Source: Flavobacteriales bacterium
Lineage (GTDB): Bacteria; Bacteroidota; Bacteroidia; Flavobacteriales_C; GCA-002722245
DNA: 64,000 nt
Assembly: GCA_023251095.1 (NCBI GenBank)
Contig: JAHEZL010000007.1
Span: 79,136 to 143,135, forward strand
Direction: 5' to 3'
Shown: piece after piece, positions 8,791 through 17,664 of the stretch
How positions within the stretch are numbered: the first letter of the stretch is position 1
Layout of the letters: the number at the start of each line of letters is the position of its first letter
Position numbers and translations under genes: made by a program
Notes under the pieces: model-generated
Database searches by the model: none
What the model was told of the DNA's origin: nothing
The model's input: only the letters and a program-made list of their open reading frames with translations

Positions 8791-9041
8791 AGTTTAAAAT
8801 TTAAGTTTAGATGTTGCCCGTTAATTTTCGTGCAATGATAAAGTCGGTTTTTGGCTAAACCAAGAGAAAACGAAAATATATTTCATGATTTAAGTCATGT
8901 AAAATATTGATAAACAAGTAGTTGTGTCTTTGTTGTTTGCGCTTAGAGCACAAATATTCGGCTACTTAAATACTTGATAAATAAGACTTTTTGCTTTTGA
9001 TTTTAGAAAGGGTTTTGCGTTTAGGAAACACAGATTATTCG

Positions 9042-9851
9042 TTATTCCCCAAACCTCTTCAATTCACTTTTTTCAAAAGTCCATTCGGGAGAATACAATT
9101 TATCGCTGTTGCTTAAGTCGTACCATGGCGAATTATCTTTATAATACTGATTGATTAAAACGTGAATATTTTGCGCGGGCATATAACTTTGTGCGATCAT
9201 AAATATTTTCTTTCCTGTTGCATCTTGCGCAACATCCATAACTATTACCGCGTGTCCCGGACTCCCTCCGTGAATAAAAACATCACCCGCTTCAATGTCA
9301 GAAAGCGGAATGCTTTTCAATTCCTTTGATAAGGACAAAGTTCCTGCGTAAGAAAAAACCATTTCCAGATATTTTTTGAAGGTGGCAATGGAATTATCGG
9401 CTTCCACTGTTTTATACCAGGAAGTGCTGTTGCCTTTTATGGCTATTCTGTAGCCTTGTCGCCACTTGCTGTATTCTGCGTTAAATCCGTTGGTGAAGTT
9501 GAAATGAATTTTGTCGTAGAGTTTGTTCTTGTAAAGATATTCGGCGCGGAGTCGCATTACCCCATCGGCACATTGCTGCAAATCTTTTGTGCCAATATCG
9601 ATGTCTAAAACTGCTGCTACTACTCCTTGATTGTTTTTTTCTTCACCGTTGTACAAATACACTTTCGCGCCGTTTTCTTTCACAGGGAAAGCGCGCAGAA
9701 AAATAGCAAAGGAATCTCCTTTGGTGCGGGTGAATCCTTCGGGCAAAGAAAATCTTTCGGAAATAGTTTTTCCTTCAGGGTGAAGAATGTCTTTTTTTGC
9801 GACTGTTGCACAAGCAAAAAACAGGATGATAAGAGATAGGAGTAATTTCAT
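9042..9851 (-). CDS. DUF4846 domain-containing exported protein
   Basis: SERFSLPEGFTRTK...FAIFLRAFPVKENGAKVYLYNGEEK...GDVFIHGGSPGHAVIVMDVA; start set to MKLLLSLIILFFACATVAKK (9851) rather than the longer ORF. Confidence 0.75.
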   Translation of the reverse strand: MKLLLSLIILFFACATVAKKDILHPEGKTISERFSLPEGFTRTKGDSFAIFLRAFPVKENGAKVYLYNGEEKNNQGVVAAVLDIDIGTKDLQQCADGVMRLRAEYLYKNKLYDKIHFNFTNGFNAEYSKWRQGYRIAIKGNSTSWYKTVEADNSIATFKKYLEMVFSYAGTLSLSKELKSIPLSDIEAGDVFIHGGSPGHAVIVMDVAQDATGKKIFMIAQSYMPAQNIHVLINQYYKDNSPWYDLSNSDKLYSPEWTFEKSELKRFGE

Positions 9852-9870
9852 TTGGCGAAGATTTATAGTG

Positions 9871-10629
9871 TTACCAGCCCGTGACCAATAAATTACGAGC
9901 ACCTTTAATTCCGCATTTCTGATAGAGATTGTAAGCCTGTGCAGCTTTCTCTCGGGTGACTTCCGCTTTTTCTTTGAGTATCCATGAATCAATTGCTGCA
10001 TCTAAAGTATAGGCTTCCGGACTCATTAAATGCGTGCTCCACAACAAAGGTTGTGCGCCGGTTATTTTAAGATGCTGTGCAAAAAAGTTTTTGCTGTAAC
10101 AGGCGAGTGCAATGGTTTGTCGCACTTTTTTATCCACGGGAGGAAAAACTGCACCCAAAGTAAAATCCATTAAACCATCGTGACCAACGTAACAAATCAA
10201 ATCGGCATTGCCGCCGGCTTTCACGGTGGTGAGAGAATCTATCTTAATATCAAATTTATTTTTTCCGGCAGAGTAGGCGAAAAAATCGAGAGTGCTTTGT
10301 TTGATTTCTTTACCGTCATAAGCATCGGCAATCATATAGATGGTGGAATCACGGTGTTTGAAAATCAAACGTTCTAAAATCTGAGTAGTTGGATTTTTAA
10401 TCAGTTTGATAAATTTCCATTCGGCTTGTTTTTTAAAAAAGGTTTTCACTCCGTAGCCGCAACCCCAGTAGAGATTATTGGCAGGATCCTGTCCGTTACC
10501 AATTTTAGCAGGAACAGGAACGATGCCCTGATTTACATTGTCGCATAGCGCTACAACAACATGAATGTACTTTGTAGCACTCAAACTTTGTGCAGCAATG
10601 ATCAGAAAGAATAAGAGAGATTTTTTCAT
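9871..10629 (-). CDS. Exported protein of unknown function; candidate caspase-fold (clan CD-like) hydrolase
   Basis: Signal peptide MKKSLLFFLIIAAQSLSA; DLICYVGHDGLMDF and TIALACYSKNFF resemble His-Gly / Ala-Cys dyad motifs. Confidence 0.55.
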   Translation of the reverse strand: MKKSLLFFLIIAAQSLSATKYIHVVVALCDNVNQGIVPVPAKIGNGQDPANNLYWGCGYGVKTFFKKQAEWKFIKLIKNPTTQILERLIFKHRDSTIYMIADAYDGKEIKQSTLDFFAYSAGKNKFDIKIDSLTTVKAGGNADLICYVGHDGLMDFTLGAVFPPVDKKVRQTIALACYSKNFFAQHLKITGAQPLLWSTHLMSPEAYTLDAAIDSWILKEKAEVTREKAAQAYNLYQKCGIKGARNLLVTGW

Positions 10630-10705
10630 TTGCACAAGATCCTTTTTTTGTTTGAAAATAAAAACATCAACTAAGTGAAAGCGTATTTCTATTGAGTGAA
10701 AGTAT

Positions 10706-11323
10706 TCAGAGACTGAGTTTGTTTTTTCTGTATTGCAACAATTCATAAATCAGCAGGCCCGGCAACCACGATAGCCATGCTGCTAAAGTGTACATTTCCA
10801 CTCCTTCGTACTGAAAAAAGCGAATGAAAATAAAAGTGAGGATTCTTAGGTTGATAGCCGATAGCATCAGCAGAAAACTACGCGTCATGTGTTTTTTATG
10901 ATCTTTGAAGTTTTTATTTCTTGCCGATTGATATGCTTTGTAAGTAAAGTAAATCCACAACATCGCCAACAACAAAAAACAGAGTTCGGAAAGCTGTCCG
11001 CCAATGGCCGAAAATGCCATGATGAATCCGCCGGGCGCGGCTAAAAACAAAACAGTGGCCACATAAATTTTGCCTGCATTGCGGTGCAGTTTCGGGTACT
11101 TTTTTTCAAATCGGAAAAATATTTGAAGCGTTCCAATGGTGATTACTATTGGCGTTGAAATGATGTGGGCGTAGAATCCGTATTTGTAAATGCCTTCAAA
11201 TAATTCTTTTTTCCCGAGGAGAAATCCATGGGAAAAATCGGGAGTGAAATAGGAGAGTGAGCTGTGAAAAATTAAAGCAGCGATGGACAGGATGATAAGA
11301 GATAAAAATATTTTACCAACCAT
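10706..11323 (-). CDS. DUF2306-like multi-TM membrane protein
   Basis: KYPKLHRNAGKIYVATVLFLAAPGGFIMAF...NKNFKDHKKHMTRSFLLMLSAINLRI. Confidence 0.7.
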   Translation of the reverse strand: MVGKIFLSLIILSIAALIFHSSLSYFTPDFSHGFLLGKKELFEGIYKYGFYAHIISTPIVITIGTLQIFFRFEKKYPKLHRNAGKIYVATVLFLAAPGGFIMAFSAIGGQLSELCFLLLAMLWIYFTYKAYQSARNKNFKDHKKHMTRSFLLMLSAINLRILTFIFIRFFQYEGVEMYTLAAWLSWLPGLLIYELLQYRKNKLSL

Positions 11324-12806
11324 ACCAGTAAGTTACAACCTTGGGTTGTGTGATTAATAATTCGCTGTTTTTTAAATTCTCCTGATAGCTCAAAATTAAT
11401 TTCATATTAGCTTTATCAATCTCTGTGAGATAAGCTTCCACATTGTCGTATTTCGGAGTATACCAAGCTTGTTTAGAAAAGTAAGTATTCCATTTTTCGG
11501 TTTTAAATTTTAAACCATAATCCGCATAAATTTCATTTCTCATTAAATCTAAATCTTCTAAATCCAACGATTTGGACAGCATTCCCTTATTGTCATCTGT
11601 TTTCATGTCTTTGATAAAGGAGCCTTTGAAATGTTCTTCGCCCATTACAACAAATTTTGTCATGTCGAAGATTCTGTTGCTTTCCAGTTTTTCAACTTTT
11701 GCGGTCCGGTTGATTTTATAGTAAGAGAACTGCGTTAAATGATCGTATTTAGAAAAATTCAAAACAGTATCAGTGGTGTAATGCAATTGAACAATGGAAT
11801 CGTTGATAAAAATTGGTGTGAAAATGCCGTCATTGGATTCATTGCCATCGTCAATGAAATAGAGGTATGCATTATTGTCCTCAGTTATTTCACCATAATC
11901 CCTAACGGATCCGTGTTTGTCCTTTAATAAAATATAATTGCGATCTATCACTTCTCCTCTTCCTTCTATTGCTAAATATTTAAAGGAAGTGATGAGGGAA
12001 TATAAATCAATATTTTTATTGTGATGACTGTCCTTTATTTCAGATTTTATATCGGTTATTCCTTCCTGAAAATTCCCTTTTATATCTACTCCATTAAATA
12101 CAGCTGGTAAATATTTTAAGGAAAGGAGGTAGGAAGGAGTAATGTAAACTCCTGTTGCCTGATACCAAAAATAATTATCGTCATCGTCCTCGCGCTTTTT
12201 TTTGGGATAGGAATCATATAATAATGTAGGGGAAGTTTCTCTGGAAATATTAATGTTCCAGGAGCCAATCATAAAATATTTATCAGTGATTAACTCTCTT
12301 TTTCCTGTTGCATAGAGGTAATAAAAATCATGGTAAATTTTTCCAATGGCTATGGAAGTCCAGTCATCACTGGGGTAAATAACATCGTAATCGCAAGGAA
12401 TTATTTTTTTGGTGTGGTAATTTACCAAGCCTCTTTTTCCGTTTTTTTCTATTTCAATATAACCTCTTGTGGTGGCGTCGGGTGTGTATAGTTTGGTGTA
12501 TTCCACCGGTAAAATGAGCTCTTGTTTTTCATTTACAATTCCCATCAATGCCTTGCTTTTTCCTTTGGATTTTGTGGTGTCTACCCAGGTCCCTTTGCAC
12601 ACATAAAATAAATACTGATCATCCATCTTGGTGAAAAGCGGCGTTTTTGAATATTTTAAATCCAGTACGGTGAGCATCACTTTTACTGTGGAATCGGGGA
12701 AACCGTAGGGCAATCTTCCGTCTTCGCCGCCGTAGGAAAGTGATTTAAAAGAAATAAACGACAGCAATACAGCTCCTGCTATAATACATAAAACCGATTT
12801 ATTCAT
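11313..12806 (-). CDS. YARHG-domain protein with WG-repeat-like region
   Basis: C-terminal DLMRNEIYADYGLKFKTEKWNTYFSKQAWYTPKYDN (YARHG); GYIEIEKNGKRGLVNYHTKKIIPCDYD (WG-like); start at MNKSVLCIIAGAV. Confidence 0.75.
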   Translation of the reverse strand: MNKSVLCIIAGAVLLSFISFKSLSYGGEDGRLPYGFPDSTVKVMLTVLDLKYSKTPLFTKMDDQYLFYVCKGTWVDTTKSKGKSKALMGIVNEKQELILPVEYTKLYTPDATTRGYIEIEKNGKRGLVNYHTKKIIPCDYDVIYPSDDWTSIAIGKIYHDFYYLYATGKRELITDKYFMIGSWNINISRETSPTLLYDSYPKKKREDDDDNYFWYQATGVYITPSYLLSLKYLPAVFNGVDIKGNFQEGITDIKSEIKDSHHNKNIDLYSLITSFKYLAIEGRGEVIDRNYILLKDKHGSVRDYGEITEDNNAYLYFIDDGNESNDGIFTPIFINDSIVQLHYTTDTVLNFSKYDHLTQFSYYKINRTAKVEKLESNRIFDMTKFVVMGEEHFKGSFIKDMKTDDNKGMLSKSLDLEDLDLMRNEIYADYGLKFKTEKWNTYFSKQAWYTPKYDNVEAYLTEIDKANMKLILSYQENLKNSELLITQPKVVTYWYGW

Positions 12807-12878
12807 CCTGTTTAGTTTGAAATAAAGATAGGATATTTTTGAATTGAAATAAAAGTAGAGGGCTATAGATCCCTGCAA

Positions 12879-13874
12879 CTATTTCTCTACAACTATTCTT
12901 TTTGTGATATCAAAATTTTCATTTCTTACACGCACAAAGTACAAGCCGTTTTCTAAAGAATTTACATCAATGGATGCATCTGCAGTAGAAATATTTTTTT
13001 GTTGTAAAACAACGCGGTTGAAAATATCTGAAATTTCCACAGATGCCGGTCCGCTGTTTCCTTTCATTTTTAAAGAGATTTTTCCGTTGGATGGATTAGG
13101 GTAAATGACAGTTTGTTCCTCATAGTTTTCTATGATATTAGTAGTGCTTGCTTCCACTAATTCCACTGTTCCAAAAAGACTGGCATTAATATAACTGTTG
13201 TTTTTATCGGCAGGGGCCAAGACTTTTGATCCGATAAAATTTTCACGGGTAGTACCTCCGTCATTGTCGCAATAGGCCAAAGAAAAACCAATCAGTTTAC
13301 TCTTTGCAAGCGTTGCTGTCGGATTGTTTAAGGCTCCGTACACAAAAGCGTCAGTGTACAAAGTGATGGCCATTTCCCAAGTGTAAATGTTGCCGTTTTT
13401 GGTTCGTTTGGTGGTGAAATGATCGTTGTATAAATGTGGATTTTGATCAGTACCAAGATCTACGGCATCATATAAAGTAGAAACGTGGTAAGCAAAAGCA
13501 TTGTAGTTATACTGGTGGTTTCCGCCGGAATGATTTTCATCTAAAAATACTTCCACACAATCATCGTCCCACCAGTTTTGTAGGGGGTTAGCGTAATAAT
13601 CCGACAATACATCATCCGTTACTTCCACCAATAAATACAATTTGTCGGCTGTCCAGGCTACTTTGTATTTTCCGCTGAAATCATTGGCAGTGACTGCGTT
13701 TCCAATCCACACCTGATCCATGGCTGCCCAGCCGGCTTCTTGCCAGCATGCCTCATTGCCAATGCCATCAATCGTTGGAATGTTGGTAGCTTTTGGAGCT
13801 AAATAATTTTGACAGAAAGAGCTGCTGCCTATAAAAGTGAAAAGAATAAAAAGTGAAAAGGGGTATTTTTTCAT
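12879..13874 (-). CDS. CBM9-like carbohydrate-binding protein with T9SS type A CTD
   Basis: IPTIDGIGNEACWQEAGW...FSGKYKVAWTADKLYLLVEVTDD...WWDDDCVEVFLDENHSGG; C-terminal sorting domain. Confidence 0.82.
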   Translation of the reverse strand: MKKYPFSLFILFTFIGSSSFCQNYLAPKATNIPTIDGIGNEACWQEAGWAAMDQVWIGNAVTANDFSGKYKVAWTADKLYLLVEVTDDVLSDYYANPLQNWWDDDCVEVFLDENHSGGNHQYNYNAFAYHVSTLYDAVDLGTDQNPHLYNDHFTTKRTKNGNIYTWEMAITLYTDAFVYGALNNPTATLAKSKLIGFSLAYCDNDGGTTRENFIGSKVLAPADKNNSYINASLFGTVELVEASTTNIIENYEEQTVIYPNPSNGKISLKMKGNSGPASVEISDIFNRVVLQQKNISTADASIDVNSLENGLYFVRVRNENFDITKRIVVEK

Positions 13875-13956
13875 ATAGTTTGGTTTGGATTTAAAAATAA
13901 GGCAATTGTTTCAACGCCAAGCTATAAAGCAAGAGGAAATACTGTTCTGTAAGTTT

Positions 13957-15972
13957 TTATTGTTGGCTTGAGCGTTCAGTATTTAAGATTTCTTCGAGTA
14001 GATAAACCTTTCCTTTCATGGTTACTTTTCCATTGTTGACGAGCAGTTTTATTGCATCGTCGTTGGAAAGAGTTTCAAAAGGAATTTTAAAATTACAACC
14101 AGCTTTCCAATCACTGCAGCCATAAGCGGTTTTCCCTTTAATGATTTTTCCTTTTTTGCATTTCGGACAAACCAAAGGTTTTTGTTCCACAACAGGTGCT
14201 TTATTGAAAAGCACTTCGTTCACCATGCTGCCCACCAGTTCTTCCATCTCTTTGATGAATTGCGGTGCAGAGAATTCGCCGCTTTCAATTTGCCGCAGTT
14301 TTTTCTCCCACAAACCTGTGAGCTCCGGCGATTTTAAAGTTGGATTTTGAATGCAGCCGATCAAATTAATTCCTATTTCGGTGGGCAATAATTTTTTGCC
14401 TTTTTTCTCGATGTAAGTTCTTTTGAAAAGTGTTTCGATGATGTTGGCGCGGGTGGATGGACGGCCGATGCCATTGTCTTTCATCAAGGCTTTCAACTCG
14501 TCGTCTTCCACCGCTTTTCCTGCTGTTTCCATGGCGCGCAGTAAAGTTGCTTCGGTGTATTCTTTGGGTGCAGAAGTTTTCTTTTTGTCGACTAAAGGTT
14601 TGTGCGGACCACTTTCACCTTCGTCGAAAAGAGGTAATATTCTGTCTTCTTCTTTTTCGGATTCTTTTTCTTCTTTTACTTTTTCCGCTTTTTCAAAAAC
14701 CACTCTCCAGCCCGGTTCCAAAATTTGTTTTCCGGTGGCTTTAAATCCATGTTTGTTGATAGTGGCGTCAATGGTGGTGTTGGAGACTTTACATTCGGGA
14801 TAAAATGCGGCGATAAATCTTCGTGTGATTAAATCGTAAACGTCTTTTTCCAGTCCAACTATGTTGTTGGCAATCACGCCTGTTGGCACGATGGCGTGGT
14901 GATCGGTGACTTTATTGTCGTTGAATACTTTTTTCGATTTCGCTATTTTTTTCTCCAGCAATGGTGTCACCAAAGTTTTGTAATCTACCAATCCTTCCAG
15001 CATTCCTTTGATTTTAGGATACATGTCGTTGGGTAAAAACACAGTGTCAACACGCGGATAGGTCACTACTTTTTTCTCGTACAAACTTTGCACGATGCCC
15101 AAAGTATTTTCGGCCGAAAGCGATAATTTGTTGTTCGCTTCAATTTGCAGCGACGTTAAATCAAAAAGATTCGGTGGAAATTCCTTGCCTTCCTTGATGC
15201 TCACTTTGGTGATTTGTAAAGGATGGGGTTTTATATCTTCCAGCAATTTTTTTGCTTTTTCTTCTTCTTCAATTTTTCCTTTGGCGTAGGAAAATATAGC
15301 GTCGCGATAAGATGTTTTGAGCTCGAAGTAAGTTTGCGGAACAAAGTTCAAAATTTCATGATAGCGTTGTACTATCATCGCCAGCGTTGGCGTTTGTACG
15401 CGTCCCACACTTAAAACCTGTTTGTTTTTTCCGTACTTCATGGTGAATAAACGGGTGGCGTTGATTCCATAGAGCCAATCACTGATGGCGCGGCATTCAC
15501 CGGCTTTAAAAAGCGAATCAAATTCTTTGGCGTCGAGTAATTTTTTGAATCCGGTTTTAATGGCTTCTTCCGTCAATGAAGAAATCCACAAACGTTTCAC
15601 CGGTACTTTGCATTCGGCGAGTTGCATCACCCAGCGCTGGATGAGTTCTCCCTCTTGGCCGGCGTCACCGCAGTTGATGATTTCTTCGCATTCGCCTATT
15701 AATTTTTTGATGGTGTTGAACTGTTTTTCAACACCTTTATTGGGAATGAGCTTTATGCCGAATTCTTTGGGAACGATAGGTAAGCTGTACATATCCCAGC
15801 TTTTATCGCCGGGTTTATAATCATGAGGTTCTTTTAAGGAACACAAATGCCCGAAAGTCCACGATACCCAATAACCATTGCCTTCATAATAGCCGTCCTT
15901 ACGATTTCCGGCGCCTATGATTTTAGCAATTTCTCCCGCCACACTTGGCTTTTCTGCAATACAGAGCTTCAC
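13957..15972 (-). CDS. topB: DNA topoisomerase III
   Basis: MKLCIAEKPSVAGEIAKIIGA; GDAGQEGELI; LSVGRVQTPTLAMIV; GIGRPSTRANIIETL; C-terminal Zn-ribbon CPKCKKGKI. Confidence 0.93.
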   Translation of the reverse strand: MKLCIAEKPSVAGEIAKIIGAGNRKDGYYEGNGYWVSWTFGHLCSLKEPHDYKPGDKSWDMYSLPIVPKEFGIKLIPNKGVEKQFNTIKKLIGECEEIINCGDAGQEGELIQRWVMQLAECKVPVKRLWISSLTEEAIKTGFKKLLDAKEFDSLFKAGECRAISDWLYGINATRLFTMKYGKNKQVLSVGRVQTPTLAMIVQRYHEILNFVPQTYFELKTSYRDAIFSYAKGKIEEEEKAKKLLEDIKPHPLQITKVSIKEGKEFPPNLFDLTSLQIEANNKLSLSAENTLGIVQSLYEKKVVTYPRVDTVFLPNDMYPKIKGMLEGLVDYKTLVTPLLEKKIAKSKKVFNDNKVTDHHAIVPTGVIANNIVGLEKDVYDLITRRFIAAFYPECKVSNTTIDATINKHGFKATGKQILEPGWRVVFEKAEKVKEEKESEKEEDRILPLFDEGESGPHKPLVDKKKTSAPKEYTEATLLRAMETAGKAVEDDELKALMKDNGIGRPSTRANIIETLFKRTYIEKKGKKLLPTEIGINLIGCIQNPTLKSPELTGLWEKKLRQIESGEFSAPQFIKEMEELVGSMVNEVLFNKAPVVEQKPLVCPKCKKGKIIKGKTAYGCSDWKAGCNFKIPFETLSNDDAIKLLVNNGKVTMKGKVYLLEEILNTERSSQQ

Positions 15973-16054
15973 AATTTTTTCCTTTGCTCAAATTTAAAAT
16001 TTTGGAACGGCAATTATTATTAATTTTATTCACAACAAGTTTATAAGCTGTGAA

Positions 16055-16099
16055 ATATTCATTATTCCTTAAAAAGAAAAGAACAGAAATAATGAATAT
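16055..16099. repeat. 12-bp perfect inverted repeat with 21-nt spacer upstream of 16132
   Basis: ATATTCATTATT (16055-16066) / AATAATGAATAT (16088-16099). Confidence 0.85.
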
Positions 16100-16131
16100 A
16101 CCATGAGACCATAAAAAGAGAAATATTACTC

Positions 16132-16659
16132 ATGAAATACTTTAAAAAAATAATTTTTCTTTTTGCTTTTGTTCTTTCCCTTGGAAATTCACAGGCACAA
16201 GTGATAAAGGAGTGGGGTGTGGGCTTTGCGGGGATCTGGAATTATACTGCAATGACTTACGGCGCCGATTTACGCGCCCATTTGATCTTAAGCAACAGAA
16301 TTACGATAGCTCCGCAATTACAATATTATCCGGCTTTTAACACGTATCATGATTTTTACGCGGGGGCGTCGCTGCATTTTAATTTCACTCCTTCCTATCA
16401 ATGGGGATTGTATGCGTTGGCGCACGCTTCTTATCACGATTGGATCAATTATGCCGAATCCACCAATTCCAAAGCACAACAAAACAACTGGAATGCCGAG
16501 CCAGGTTTGGGCATCATTCGCAATTACGGCTGTGTACGCCCTTTTGCGGAGGCCCGCTACAATATTAAGTGGAGTGAAGGCAACCTTCGGGTAGGTCTTA
16601 CGTTTTTCATCGGAGACTGTGGTGGGGGGCACCACGAAGTTTGTCCGGCGTATCAATAA
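16132..16659 (+). CDS. Exported protein, possible outer-membrane beta-barrel
   Basis: Signal peptide; alternating aromatic/hydrophobic strands; terminal ARYNIKWSEGNLRVGLTFFIGD. Confidence 0.6.
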   Translation: MKYFKKIIFLFAFVLSLGNSQAQVIKEWGVGFAGIWNYTAMTYGADLRAHLILSNRITIAPQLQYYPAFNTYHDFYAGASLHFNFTPSYQWGLYALAHASYHDWINYAESTNSKAQQNNWNAEPGLGIIRNYGCVRPFAEARYNIKWSEGNLRVGLTFFIGDCGGGHHEVCPAYQ

Positions 16660-16670
16660 AAGAAAAAAAC

Positions 16671-17561
16671 ATGAAAAACACATTGATTATTAAAGGTTTT
16701 GCAGCATTGCTGCTCTTGTCTTCATCACTGTTTACATCTTGCGAGAGTGAGCGTGAAGATGAAGATGATGAATTTACCTCTATGGATGAGTTTTACACCA
16801 AACACCGTCAGGAAGAACAGGAATTTGTTATTGATTCAGCAGGGAAGGGACCAATCATCGGCAAACAAAAAACAGAATTGTATTTAGATACTTCAATTTT
16901 CATGCTTCCGGGCGGAGGCGATCTAACTTTTCCATTTACTGTAAAACTGATTGAATTGTATCCGCAATCGGATTTCATGGAATATCCGATGAGTACGGTT
17001 GCAGGCGGACAAGTCACAGAATCTGCCGGAGCGATAAGAGTAAGAGTTTTTAAAAATGGAATCGAAGCTATTTTGCGACCGGGTAAATTTTATGCAACTG
17101 TAATGCCTGATACCAACAATTTGTTGAGCAATATGAAAGTGTTTTACGGAGAGAATAAAGACAGTGATGTGAATTGGACTCAAGCGGTGGATGCTTCAAC
17201 AGTATTGACACAGAGCAGTTCTTATGGTTTGGCCTTGTATCAAATGGGTTGGGTAAACTGCGCTAAATTACACAGTTCTTCTGCTGCAACAAGTGAAATT
17301 ACTTTAACAACAAAGGGCAGCGGAACCATTGATGTGTATGTGGTTGCGAAAGATTATTTCTCGGTAGTGAAAGTGACTAACTTAAAATCTATCGCTGTGC
17401 CTGTTGGCGAAAACGTGACCATCATTGCAATGGCCATGGATCAAAACAAAAAATACCGTTTACACAATACATCAACCACTGTAACGTCAGGAATGACGGT
17501 GGCTTTGGATTTAAAAATTGTGACCGAGCAGGATGTGCTGGATGCACTGGCGGCATTGTAG
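16671..17561 (+). CDS. Lipoprotein of unknown function
   Basis: MKNTLIIKGFAALLLLSSSLFTSCESERED lipobox; start within the longer ORF. Confidence 0.7.
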   Translation: MKNTLIIKGFAALLLLSSSLFTSCESEREDEDDEFTSMDEFYTKHRQEEQEFVIDSAGKGPIIGKQKTELYLDTSIFMLPGGGDLTFPFTVKLIELYPQSDFMEYPMSTVAGGQVTESAGAIRVRVFKNGIEAILRPGKFYATVMPDTNNLLSNMKVFYGENKDSDVNWTQAVDASTVLTQSSSYGLALYQMGWVNCAKLHSSSAATSEITLTTKGSGTIDVYVVAKDYFSVVKVTNLKSIAVPVGENVTIIAMAMDQNKKYRLHNTSTTVTSGMTVALDLKIVTEQDVLDALAAL

Positions 17562-17573
17562 TCTTTGATTGAG

Positions 17574-17631
17574 CGTAATACGGCCATTTTAAAATAAAAG
17601 AAAACTTTTGTTTTGAAATGGCCGTATTACG
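17574..17631. repeat. 27-bp hairpin (two G-U compatible mismatches, 4-nt loop) in intergenic space
   Basis: CGTAATACGGCCATTTTAAAATAAAAG / CTTTTGTTTTGAAATGGCCGTATTACG. Confidence 0.9.
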
Positions 17632-17664
17632 TTACAAATCAGTCACATTCTCAAAGCCGGTTGC

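Noticed and set aside
9852-10001. N-terminal extension of the DUF4846 ORF
   Set aside because: The signal peptide begins at the internal Met (9851); the extension overlaps the neighbouring gene.
14423-15820. Plus-strand ORFs (14423-14803, 14457-14744, 15485-15820) overlapping topB
   Set aside because: Antisense to a clear topB CDS; low-complexity Ser/Phe-rich translations are typical of shadow ORFs.
16318-16683. 121-aa minus-strand ORF
   Set aside because: Overlaps the plus-strand exported protein with a signal peptide; no supporting motif.
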